Origin: JALYZC01 sp963725645
Lineage (GTDB): Bacteria > Actinomycetota > Thermoleophilia > Solirubrobacterales > Solirubrobacteraceae
NCBI GenBank assembly: GCA_963725645.1
Contig: CAVRZD010000002.1
Coordinates: 1,116,001 to 1,180,000, forward strand
Length of the DNA: 64,000 nt
Direction: 5' to 3'
Each line of letters begins with the position of its first letter. The stretch's first letter is position 1. This document shows positions 56,995-64,000 of the stretch, in pieces. Made by a program: the position numbers and the translations under genes. Under the pieces are notes generated by a model. The model searched no databases. It saw nothing but the letters and a program-made list of their open reading frames with translations, and was not told the origin of the DNA.

Positions 56995-59387
56995 GGATGT
57001 TCGGGTCCCGCCGCGCCCGCCGGCGCGCGCCCGATCGTCGGCCTCAAACCGGCCCACATCAGCGCGAAGGCGAGCAGGACCCCGGCCGCCCACGCCGTTG
57101 CGATCGCTTCGTCGACCGAGGCGAGATGGAAGAAGCGGCGGCTGGCCGGCAGCAGGAGCGCGACGACGAAGAGGGCCGCCATCACGGTGCATAGCAACCC
57201 CACCAGCGCGCGGCGCCGGCCCGGCTCGGTCTCGAGCGCCATGACGACCGCGAGTCCGCCGGCGACAAGGACGCCGAGCGCCGCGGTTCGCGCCTCGAGG
57301 AGCGACAGGTCGAGGACGGCATGTGCGATCCCGTAGGCGGCCAGGATCCCGGATCCGATCGCCAGCCCGGCGGGAACGCTGAAGCGCAGCACGTCGGTGA
57401 GGAAGCGCTCGGGCCGCCAGGGTCCCGAGCTCGGCGCGAGCGCGAGCACGAACGCCGGAATGCCGATCGTCAGCGTCGCGGCGAGCGTGAAGTGGCGGGG
57501 CAGGAGGGGATACGTGGCGGTGGTCAGCCCGACGGTGACGAGGAGCAGGCCCGCCAGGACGGTCTTGGTGATGAAGAGGCGGGCGACGCGCTGGATGTTG
57601 CGCAGGATCTGGCGGCCCTCGGCGACCATGCGCGGGACCTCGGAGAATTCGCCGTGGACCAGCACCAGGTCGGCCACGCTCTTGGCCATCTGCGCGCCCG
57701 TCCCCTGCGCGATGGCGAGGCGGGACGCCTTGAGCGCCGGCACGTCGTTGACCCCATCGCCGAGCATCGCCACGTAGCGGCCGGCGGCCGTCATCGTCGA
57801 CACGACCCGCTCCTTCTCCTCCGGAGAAATCCGCCCCACGGCCGCCGCCTGCTCGATCGCCCCGCGCAGCGCCTCGTCGTCCTCCGGGAGGTGCTCGCCG
57901 TCCAGCGCGGCGCCTCCACCCGACACGCCGGCGTCGCGCGCGATCGCCCCCACGGTCGCGGGGGCGTCGCCCGAGAGGACCTTGAGCTCGACCTGCTCGC
58001 GCGCGAAGAAGTCGACCGTGCGATCGGCGTCGGGGCGCAGTCGCTCGGCAAGAACCACGAGGCCCAGCGGATGAAGCTCCGAAGGAAGCGCGACATCCGG
58101 GCCCGGAGCGGGCAACGGCTCTTTGCTCGCAGCGATCGCCAGGACCCGACGGCCCTTCGCGCTCTCCGCCGCGGCGCGGCTCGTGAGCGCGGCATCCGCG
58201 GCGGCGACGACCTCGGGAGCGCCGACGACCAGGCGGTCGTCTCCGATCGCCAGGGCGCTCCAACGCCGCCGGGAGGAGAACGGCACCTGGGCGGCGACCG
58301 GCTCGCCCGCGGTGTGGCCACTCAGCTGGGCGGCGGCGATCGCCTCCAGGGTGGCGTTGCGCGACGGCGCGCTGGCGGCGTAGCGGCCGAGCGCGTGACC
58401 GAGGTCCTGCTTGCTGCTGCGCGCGGCCGGCACCAGATCGACGACTCGCAGCCGTGCCTCCGTGAGGGTCCCGGTCTTGTCGGTGCAGAGCAGGTCGACC
58501 GAGGCCAGCGACTCGATCGCGTTGAGCTGCTGGGCGAGGATGCCCCGGCGCGCCATCTTGGCGGCCGAGACCGCGGCGGTCAGGCTGACCAGCAGGATCA
58601 GGCCCTCCGGGACGAGGTTGACCAGCGACGCCGTCGCGGTCTGGACGGCGTGCTCGGCGCTGCGGTGGTGGAGCGCCAGGGAGCCGACGAGCGCGATGCC
58701 GAACGGCACGCTGATCGCGGCCAGGCCGAGGAGCAGCCGGTCCATCGCCCGCTCCAGCGGGGAGCGCTCGTGGCGGAAGCTGCGCGCCACGGTGGCCAGC
58801 CGGGCGGCCCGACTCTCGGGACCCACCGTCTCGACCCGGTAGGCGCCGGAGCCCTCGGCGACGAACGAGCCGGAGTAGACCGGCTCCCCGGTCGTGCGGA
58901 CGGCGGGCACCGACTCGCCGGTGAGGATGGACTCGTCGAGCGTCAGGCCGTCCGCCGTCACGAGGACGCCGTCGGCGACCACCTGGTCGCCGGCGTCCAG
59001 CCGAACCAGGTCTTCGACGACGACCTGCTCCACCGGCACTTCGACCATCCGCCCGTCCCGGACGACCTTGCCGGTGGGCGCGACCAGCGCGGCCAGCCGG
59101 TCCAGCGCGCGCTTGGCGCGCACCTCCTGCCCGATGCCGATCGCCGTGTTCGCGACCAGGATGCCGAGGAACAGCGCGTCGCGCCAGTCGCCGAACACGA
59201 GCGTCAGCGTTCCGAAGAACGCGAGGATCGCGTTGAACACCGTCAGGGTGTTCGCGCGAACGATGCTGAGATAGGACCGGCTCGTGGTCGGCCGAGGAGA
59301 CGGCCCGCGCTCGGCCAGGCGAGCGTACGCCTCCGACTCGCTCAGCCCTACGAGGTCGTCGCGCAGCTGGGTCGCCGACGATTCCAT
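56991..59387 (-). CDS. P-type cation-transporting ATPase (CtpE-like)
   Basis: A 798-residue P-type ATPase. The phosphorylation motif is DKTGTLTE (Asp303), the actuator motif is TGES (156-159), and ion-site helix TM4 has VNLVPEGLILLVSLT (PEGL, 260-263). The hinge has MLGDGVNDVPALK. The PEGL motif and overall order resemble the actinobacterial CtpE group (Ca2+ related) rather than heavy-metal ATPases. About eight to ten membrane helices. It is on the minus strand and its stop lies in the next element. Confidence 0.9.
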   Translation of the reverse strand: MESSATQLRDDLVGLSESEAYARLAERGPSPRPTTSRSYLSIVRANTLTVFNAILAFFGTLTLVFGDWRDALFLGILVANTAIGIGQEVRAKRALDRLAALVAPTGKVVRDGRMVEVPVEQVVVEDLVRLDAGDQVVADGVLVTADGLTLDESILTGESVPAVRTTGEPVYSGSFVAEGSGAYRVETVGPESRAARLATVARSFRHERSPLERAMDRLLLGLAAISVPFGIALVGSLALHHRSAEHAVQTATASLVNLVPEGLILLVSLTAAVSAAKMARRGILAQQLNAIESLASVDLLCTDKTGTLTEARLRVVDLVPAARSSKQDLGHALGRYAASAPSRNATLEAIAAAQLSGHTAGEPVAAQVPFSSRRRWSALAIGDDRLVVGAPEVVAAADAALTSRAAAESAKGRRVLAIAASKEPLPAPGPDVALPSELHPLGLVVLAERLRPDADRTVDFFAREQVELKVLSGDAPATVGAIARDAGVSGGGAALDGEHLPEDDEALRGAIEQAAAVGRISPEEKERVVSTMTAAGRYVAMLGDGVNDVPALKASRLAIAQGTGAQMAKSVADLVLVHGEFSEVPRMVAEGRQILRNIQRVARLFITKTVLAGLLLVTVGLTTATYPLLPRHFTLAATLTIGIPAFVLALAPSSGPWRPERFLTDVLRFSVPAGLAIGSGILAAYGIAHAVLDLSLLEARTAALGVLVAGGLAVVMALETEPGRRRALVGLLCTVMAALFVVALLLPASRRFFHLASVDEAIATAWAAGVLLAFALMWAGLRPTIGRAPAGAAGPEHP

Positions 59388-59442
59388 CGCAGCGACGGTA
59401 GCGACCTCGTCACGGCCCGCCGGCCGACCGGCACGGAATCGA

Positions 59443-59859
59443 TCAGCTGTGCCGCAACTCGTCCTGGGCGTGCTGCTCGGCGGGGCTCACCTCGATGACG
59501 ATGTGCTGGCGCGGCGGAAGCCCGGCCCGCGTGCGGGCGGCGCTGAGCGCCACCAGCGCCCGGAGCGCCGGCAGCAGGACGTCAGAGGGCATGGCCTCCA
59601 GCTCCTGGATGGCCGCACGGCCTGGCGCCTCGGAGGGCTCGTCGACCCGAGGTGGCCGGTACTCCTCCCCCGTCGGCGGCCGCTCCGGCGAGAGCTCGTG
59701 AAACTCGACCGTGACGTGATCGTCTTCCCGGCGGACAGCCGCCGGTCGCGCCACCGTTGCCGACTCGGTTTCGCCGAACACGTCGACCAACACGTCCGCG
59801 ACACGCTGGCCGCCCTCCGCGGCGTCGAAGGTGAGGCGTACGTTGTAGAGATCGGGCAT
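59443..59859 (-). CDS. Hypothetical protein (138 aa)
   Basis: A 138-residue protein between the P-type ATPase and DUF2267 genes, ATG 59857-59859. It begins MPDLYNVRLTFDAAEGGQRVADVLVDVFGETESATV, has an acidic Pro-rich middle and a helical MPSDVLLPALRALVALSAART region, and ends in a basic/acidic tail. No family recognised. Position suggests co-transcription from the element at 60371-60412. Confidence 0.65.
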   Translation of the reverse strand: MPDLYNVRLTFDAAEGGQRVADVLVDVFGETESATVARPAAVRREDDHVTVEFHELSPERPPTGEEYRPPRVDEPSEAPGRAAIQELEAMPSDVLLPALRALVALSAARTRAGLPPRQHIVIEVSPAEQHAQDELRHS

Positions 59860-59885
59860 GGTCGGCCTCCGGGCTCGAGGGACGG

Positions 59886-60314
59886 TCAGGCGGCCAGCAG
59901 GCCACGGAGTTCGCTCGGCAGGACGGCGAGCACGTCGTCGATCTCGCCGGCGGAGACGTGCCGTCGCAGGATCGTGGCCGCGGCCGCTACGGCAAACGAG
60001 GCCTCGGTCTCGCCGGCGGCGCTCGCCTCGTGCGCGACCCGCTCGAGGAAGCTATCGGCGTCGTGGTAGCTCATCGGCGTGCTGCTGGGATCCCAGCCGT
60101 CGTAATAGATGCCGCGGATGAGCTCCGGCAGCTGCGCGGCGAGCTGGGCCGCCTCGTCCACGGTGAGGCGATCGCGCAGCGTGTGCAGGAAGGCACGCAG
60201 CACGTGGTAGGCGTAACGGCGATCATCGGTGCCGAGCTCCTCGGCGAGCTCGTTGAGCCAGATATTCGTGGTCTCGACGCTGCGAGCGATGATGCTCACA
60301 TCTGATTTGGGCAC
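59886..60314 (-). CDS. DUF2267 family protein
   Basis: A 142-residue protein from GTG 60312-60314, preceded by AGGAG. DUF2267 signals: ETTNIWLNELAEELGTDDRRYAYHVLRAFLHTLRDRL, VDEAAQLAAQLPELIRGIYYDGWDPSSTP. The family is helical and often sits in stress or redox islands. An in-frame upstream ATG at 60365 is less likely because it lacks a ribosome-binding site and enters the element region. Function unknown. Confidence 0.83.
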   Translation of the reverse strand: MPKSDVSIIARSVETTNIWLNELAEELGTDDRRYAYHVLRAFLHTLRDRLTVDEAAQLAAQLPELIRGIYYDGWDPSSTPMSYHDADSFLERVAHEASAAGETEASFAVAAAATILRRHVSAGEIDDVLAVLPSELRGLLAA

Positions 60315-60370
60315 GACGCTCCTCGTGTCGACATTGGCACCCCGCAAGCGTCCCCTCCACGTCATCCGCC

Positions 60371-60412
60371 CGCATCCGCGCGATCGACGGTTCCGGAAGG
60401 GGAGAACTACGC
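60371..60412 (-). promoter_or_regulatory. Bipartite regulon element upstream of the DUF2267-ATPase unit
   Basis: On the minus strand box 1 GCGTAGTTCTCCCCTT starts at 60412. Box 2 GATGCG starts at 60376, 36 nt later. Box 1 TAG is the stop codon of the frameshifted USP gene. It lies 98 nt before the DUF2267 start. Confidence 0.58.
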
Positions 60413-60819
60413 ATTGCCGGCCTTCCCAGGCTGTCCGAGGTGAACCACCAGGACGGGCACCGGGCTGGCCTGAAGGACGTCGTGGCTGACGCTGCCGAGC
60501 AGCAGCGACCTGACCCCGCCAAGCCCACGCGAGCCCATCATGACCAGGTCATGCCCGCCGCTCTCGACCTGCTCGAGGATCTGCGCGGCGGCGTGCCCGC
60601 GAGCGAGGACCTTCTCCACCGCGACATCGCCGGGCACCGTCTCGGCGGCAGCGTCGAGCATCTCTCGTGGTTGCACCGGATCTGTGCGTCGAGATCCTCG
60701 ACGGCGATCGGCGCGAGCGTGAGGCCAGCCCCGCTGAGCTCGGCGAGATCGATCGCCTCCGCCAGCGCGCGCTGGGCGTGGGGTGAACCGTCGACGGCGA
60801 CGAGGATCCGGTGAAACAC
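60407..60819 (-). pseudogene. Universal stress protein with a frameshift
   Basis: GTG 60817-60819 begins MFHRILVAVDGSPHAQRALAEAIDL and continues to LDAQIR. The sensible continuation, REMLDAAAETVPGDVAVEKVL then MMGSRGLGGVRSLLLGSVSHDVLQ, lies in another frame from about 60676. A single missing base, or two extra bases, at about 60676-60690 explains the break. Joined length is about 137 residues, normal for a USP. Either decay or a sequencing error. Confidence 0.75.
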
Positions 60820-60843
60820 GGGGCGGGCTGGTGGGTCAGCGCG

Positions 60844-61704
60844 TCATGGCCGGGATCGGGGCCGCACCACCAGTACGGAGCAGTCGGCGTGGTGGGCGAC
60901 GCGCTCGCTGACGCTGGCGAGCGCGTGCACGCCGGTCAACCCGCGGCTTCCCAGCACGACGAGGGACGCCTGCTCGCGCCTGGCGACGTCGACGATTCGC
61001 TCGTGCGCCCTGCCCGGTTCGCTGCGCACGATCGGCTCGACCTTGAGCCACTCGAACAGCTCGGTGGCCTGCTCGGCGACGCTGATCGGCTGGGGGGAGG
61101 ACTCCGGTCCACCGACGTGCAGGAGGGTGACGCGGGAGTCGTGGGCTTCCGCGATCCGGACGGTGAGCTCGACGAGCCGTCGCGATTCGAGCGAGCCGTC
61201 GCTGGCGAGCACGATCCGCTTGGGGAACGGCAGGGCGCCGGGCGCCGGGCGGGCCAGCAGCACGGGCATCTCAGCCAAGTGCACGGCGGTTGATGAGACG
61301 CTGCCCAGCAAAATGCCGCCGGCGCGCGGGAAGGCGGGGCGACCGAGCACGAGCAGATCGTGAGCGCGGGCGCGCTCGAGCAGAAGGTCCGCGGCGTCGA
61401 GGCCCTCGTCGACGGTGGTCGTCGGGTCGGCGCCCAGCTTGCGGGCGATCGACGCCGCCTTCCCCAGCGCGCGTTTCGCGTGGTCCGGGCTGATCTGGGC
61501 CACCTGGTGGATCCCCTCGCCCGCTCGCGAGGCGACGGCTGCGAGCGACAACGAGCCGTGGGGACCGGCCAGGACGGCGGCTTGACGCGCTGCCTCATAC
61601 GACGAGTTGGTGCCGTCGATGCCGCAGACGATGTCGCTAAACGCGGGCGCGATCGCACCGGGAGGAACCGTTCGGCGCGGCGAACCGGCAGTCTTCGAAG
61701 ACAC
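60844..61704 (-). CDS. Universal stress protein, two tandem domains
   Basis: A 286-residue tandem USP starting GTG 61702-61704. Domain 1: DIVCGIDGTNSSYEAARQAAVLA and LLVLGRPAFPRAGGILLGSVSSTAV, where the ATP loop is altered. Domain 2: RIVLASDGSLESRRLVELTVRIA and LVVLGSRGLTGVHALASVSERVAHHADCSVLVVRP. The first 15-20 residues are Ser/Pro-rich. The element at 61735-61778 lies 74 nt upstream. Confidence 0.88.
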   Translation of the reverse strand: MSSKTAGSPRRTVPPGAIAPAFSDIVCGIDGTNSSYEAARQAAVLAGPHGSLSLAAVASRAGEGIHQVAQISPDHAKRALGKAASIARKLGADPTTTVDEGLDAADLLLERARAHDLLVLGRPAFPRAGGILLGSVSSTAVHLAEMPVLLARPAPGALPFPKRIVLASDGSLESRRLVELTVRIAEAHDSRVTLLHVGGPESSPQPISVAEQATELFEWLKVEPIVRSEPGRAHERIVDVARREQASLVVLGSRGLTGVHALASVSERVAHHADCSVLVVRPRSRP

Positions 61705-61734
61705 GGGTCGAGCGTAGTTCGTGCCCGAGCGGGC

Positions 61735-61778
61735 GCCATCGGTACCCCTTACCTGGAGCAGGGCGCGGAGAAGTACGG
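61735..61778 (-). promoter_or_regulatory. Bipartite regulon element upstream of the tandem USP
   Basis: On the minus strand box 1 CCGTACTTCTCCGCGC starts at 61778. Box 2 GATGGC starts at 61740, 38 nt later. It lies 74 nt before the GTG start. Confidence 0.55.
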
Positions 61779-61848
61779 CCCGTCCGAGGCCGTGCGACAT
61801 GCGCGCCGCCTGCGGTGGATCCCTGACCGACGTCGGCGCGCCATACGG

Positions 61849-62871
61849 ATGACGTCACGGCGGCCTCCCGAGACGCTGGTATCGGTGCGCGATCACGACG
61901 AACGAGCCGCCACGTCTTCTCGCCGGTCAGGCTTCGCTCGGCATGGCCGAGGGTGGGGTGTCCCGGGTGATCGAGACGGGCGAGCGGTCTCGATCGCGGT
62001 CGTCGCCTTCTACCTCCTCGCCTGTGCGATCACGTGGGCTTGGGGGTTCGGTCTCATCGCCGCCGGAGACGTCGTGCGTCGGGGGCACGGCTGGCCGACG
62101 CATTTCCCCGCCCTGGCGGGCCCCGCGATCGCCGCCGTGATCGTCACCGCGTGGATCTCCGGCCGCCCGGGACTGGCCGACCTGTGGCGACGAATGGTTC
62201 GGTGGCGCTTCCCGTTGCGGTGGTGGGCCGCCGCCCTGGGCCCGGCGGTGTTCCTCGCGATCGCTCTCGCGATCGCCGCCGCCGTCGGTCAGGCGCCCGA
62301 CGCCAGCGCCTTCGGCCGCTACTCCGGCCTGCCGGCGCTCGGCGTCGTGCTGGTGGCGCTGCTCGTCGTCCTCCTGAACGGCTACGGCGAGGAGGTCGGC
62401 TGGCGCGGGTTCGCGCTGCCGGCGATCCAGCGCCGGGTCGGCGCTCGGCGTGCGGCCCTCATCGTCGCTGGCCTGTGGGCGCTGTGGCACCTGCCGTTCT
62501 TCTTCCTGCAGGCGAGCTATCGCTCCTTCGGGCCGCCCACGCTCGTCGGGTTCCTGATCGGCATCGCGGCGGGCTCGATCGTGCTCACCTGGATCTACAA
62601 CGGCACCGGCGGGAGCATCCTCGCCGTGGTCGTGTGGCACGGCGTCTACAACATGGCGGCTGCCACCGCTGCGTCCTCGGGCATGATCGCCGCCGTCGTC
62701 AGCGCGCTGGTGATCGTGCAGGCCATCGTGCTCCTGCGCCTCGACCACCGCGCCGAGCGATCGGGCGGCCCGCCGCTGCTCGGGCCGCGTGCGCCTCGAC
62801 CCTGCGCGCGCCACGCTCCTGGCCCCGCGCCAGGCGACTCGGTGCAGCGCGGTAGTCTCGCCGAGCGATGA
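61849..62871 (+). CDS. CPBP-family intramembrane metalloprotease
   Basis: A 340-residue membrane protein with about eight hydrophobic helices. The CPBP/Abi motifs are EEVGWRGFALPAIQRR (Glu-Glu and Arg), LWALWHLPFFFLQ and VVWHGVYNM, the three metal-site segments of CAAX-protease-like enzymes. Start uncertain: ATG 61849 adds about 50 Arg-rich residues, and GTG 61885 is an alternative. The C-terminal tail is Pro/Arg-rich. The stop overlaps the permease ATG (ATGA), so they are coupled. Confidence 0.85.
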   Translation: MTSRRPPETLVSVRDHDERAATSSRRSGFARHGRGWGVPGDRDGRAVSIAVVAFYLLACAITWAWGFGLIAAGDVVRRGHGWPTHFPALAGPAIAAVIVTAWISGRPGLADLWRRMVRWRFPLRWWAAALGPAVFLAIALAIAAAVGQAPDASAFGRYSGLPALGVVLVALLVVLLNGYGEEVGWRGFALPAIQRRVGARRAALIVAGLWALWHLPFFFLQASYRSFGPPTLVGFLIGIAAGSIVLTWIYNGTGGSILAVVVWHGVYNMAAATAASSGMIAAVVSALVIVQAIVLLRLDHRAERSGGPPLLGPRAPRPCARHAPGPAPGDSVQRGSLAER

Positions 62872-63968
62872 TCGGGTTGATCGTCGTCAACCTGCGGCGC
62901 CGGCGCGCGCGAACGCTGCTGACAGCGCTCGGCATCGCCATCGGCGTGGCGACGATCGTCGCCCTGTTGTCGCTGACCGCTGGGCTGAAGCGCAGTGCCG
63001 CCGGTCTGGCCGACCTGGGGAAGGCCGATGTCGGGCTCTTCCAGGCAGATGTGGGGGACCTCACGAACTCCGCCTTGCCAGAGTCGATGGTCTCCCAGGT
63101 GCGGACCGAGCCGGGAGTGACCGCGGTTTCGCCGGCCCAGTTGGTCACCGGTGCATTGAGCGGCCACCCGGACTTCCTGTTGTTCGGCCTCCAGCCGGAC
63201 GGCTTCGTCGCACGGCGTCAGGTGATCACCGCAGGCCGCCGTGCGCACGGGAACGAGGCCATGTTGGGCGACACCGCCGCACGCCACCTCGGCCTCCGTC
63301 CCGGGAGCTCACTCCGGCTCCACCAGATGACGCTTCCGGTGGTCGGCATCTACCACTCGGGCGTGAGCTTCGAGGACGAGGGGGCCGGGGTGAGCCTCGC
63401 GCTCGCCCAGCGACTGACCGGTCGCCGTGGCGAGGTCACGACGATCGCGGTGTCGCTGTCTCCGACGACGAGGGCCTCGACGATCGCCCGACGGTTGCAG
63501 CGTGCGTTCCCGGGGACCATCGCCATCAGCGACCCGGATCAGCTCGCTCGGGCCAGCACCAACACGCTGCTGATCGACAAGGCGGTCGTGGTGATCGCGG
63601 TGCTGTCGCTCGTGATCGGTGCGATCTCCGTCACCAACACGATGGTGCTCACGGTGTCCGAGCGCCAGAGCGAGCTCGGCCTGCTCGCCGCCGTGGGGTG
63701 GAGCCCATCTCAGATCGCCCGGTTGATCCTGGGTGAGGGGATCGCGCTCAGCATCATCGGATCGGTGATCGGCCTGGCGCTCGGCGTCGGCCTGAGCGCG
63801 CTCGCCGTGCAGGCGCTCGCGGCGTCCGCCTACGTGTCGCCGCAGGTGACCGCCTGGGGCCTGGGGCGCGGCCTCCTCGTCGGGCTCGCCATCGGCATCC
63901 TCGGCGGTCTGTACCCAGCGTGGCGCGTGACGCGCCTGCGGCCCGTCGAGGCGCTGGCGCGCGCATGA
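62868..63968 (+). CDS. FtsX/MacB-type ABC transporter permease
   Basis: A 366-residue permease. It has an N-terminal helix LLTALGIAIGVATIVALLSLTAGL, then a periplasmic MacB-like core (about residues 45-220, including LGDTAARHLGLRPGSSLRL). The C-terminal FtsX domain has VVVIAVLSLVIGAISVTNTM, SERQSELGLLAAVGWSPSQIARLILGEG and GLYPAWRVTRLRPVEALARA. Family members export antimicrobials, lipoproteins or lipids. Coupled to the CPBP gene and to the next gene (ATGA). Confidence 0.9.
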   Translation: MIGLIVVNLRRRRARTLLTALGIAIGVATIVALLSLTAGLKRSAAGLADLGKADVGLFQADVGDLTNSALPESMVSQVRTEPGVTAVSPAQLVTGALSGHPDFLLFGLQPDGFVARRQVITAGRRAHGNEAMLGDTAARHLGLRPGSSLRLHQMTLPVVGIYHSGVSFEDEGAGVSLALAQRLTGRRGEVTTIAVSLSPTTRASTIARRLQRAFPGTIAISDPDQLARASTNTLLIDKAVVVIAVLSLVIGAISVTNTMVLTVSERQSELGLLAAVGWSPSQIARLILGEGIALSIIGSVIGLALGVGLSALAVQALAASAYVSPQVTAWGLGRGLLVGLAIGILGGLYPAWRVTRLRPVEALARA

Positions 63969-64000
63969 GCTCAGGCGCTGTTCAGGATCCGGCCATCGAC
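63965..64000 (+). CDS. Start of the next gene, truncated by the window end
   Basis: The ATG at 63965-63967 overlaps the permease stop (ATGA). Only about 12 codons are visible (MSSGAVQDPAID). By operon logic it is probably the ABC ATPase partner of the permease, but nothing in the visible sequence proves it. Confidence 0.5.
   Translation, partial: MSSGAVQDPAID

Noticed and set aside
60870..60880. CCGTACTGGTGG-like site upstream of the frameshifted USP (minus strand)
   Set aside because: Lies inside the neighbouring USP coding region, mismatched box 1 and only 59 nt from the start; no box 2.
61712..61726. GCGTAGTTCGTGCC on the plus strand upstream of the CPBP gene
   Set aside because: Resembles box 1, but there is no box 2 at the right spacing and it is 137 nt from the nearest start; probably coincidental.

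Overview
The window is about 64 kb of very GC-rich DNA with dense, often overlapping genes (many ATGA or GTGA stop/start overlaps) and frequent GTG starts. Fatty-acid and CoA genes, secreted lipoproteins, many universal stress proteins (USPs) and a DevS/DevR-like two-component pair suggest an actinobacterium. A member of the Thermoleophilia/Solirubrobacterales is my best guess, but that is inference: there is no rRNA or other marker gene here. I saw no tRNA, rRNA, CRISPR array or prophage.

Region 1 (1-32 kb) is mostly housekeeping and lipid metabolism. It has three acyl-CoA dehydrogenases, a [3Fe-4S] ferredoxin, two hotdog thioesterases, an acyl-CoA synthetase, an agmatinase-type ureohydrolase, a penicillin-acylase-type amidohydrolase, RidA, a YyaL-type protein and several lipoproteins. 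It also holds a c-di-AMP (ydaO-type) riboswitch in front of an NlpC/P60 hydrolase, one IS110-family element with strongly folded flanks, a pspA-pspAA pair, and a response regulator coupled to a kinase-like membrane protein without phospho-acceptor His or ATPase domain. A GntR - choline-kinase-like - dimethylglycine-dehydrogenase-like operon lies behind a 14-bp GntR-type palindrome. The region ends with an RsbW/MEDS-type regulator and an ADP-forming acyl-CoA synthetase fused to a GNAT domain.

Region 2 (about 32-61.8 kb) is the most striking part. Its content closely resembles the mycobacterial DosR/DevR dormancy regulon. It contains seven USP genes or fragments, two CBS-domain proteins, a NarL-type response regulator and a dual-GAF histidine kinase. 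Metabolic genes are a WS/DGAT acyltransferase, a PEP synthase, a PfkB sugar kinase, GAPDH and a complete group-3b-type [NiFe] hydrogenase operon with its maturation protease. A P-type ATPase, a DUF2267 protein, ZIP and Nramp-like transporters and three paralogous FAD oxidoreductases complete it. The likely logic is redox balance, carbon rerouting into storage lipid and H2 metabolism under low oxygen or energy limitation.

In this region I found a recurrent bipartite upstream element. Box 1 resembles CCGTAGTTCTCCGCGG. Box 2 resembles GATGGC and begins 36-38 nt after the start of box 1. It lies 70-105 nt before the lead gene of at least nine transcription units. I propose that it defines a local regulon. 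Box 2 is not recognisable at two of the sites.

Signs of decay or sequence error in region 2: a one-base frameshift in GAPDH, a frameshifted USP, a 42-residue USP N-terminal fragment, and a free-standing 52-codon ORF resembling the C-terminal tail of a 2-oxoacid:ferredoxin oxidoreductase beta subunit. The window ends in a CPBP-family membrane protease and an FtsX/MacB-type permease followed by a truncated gene.
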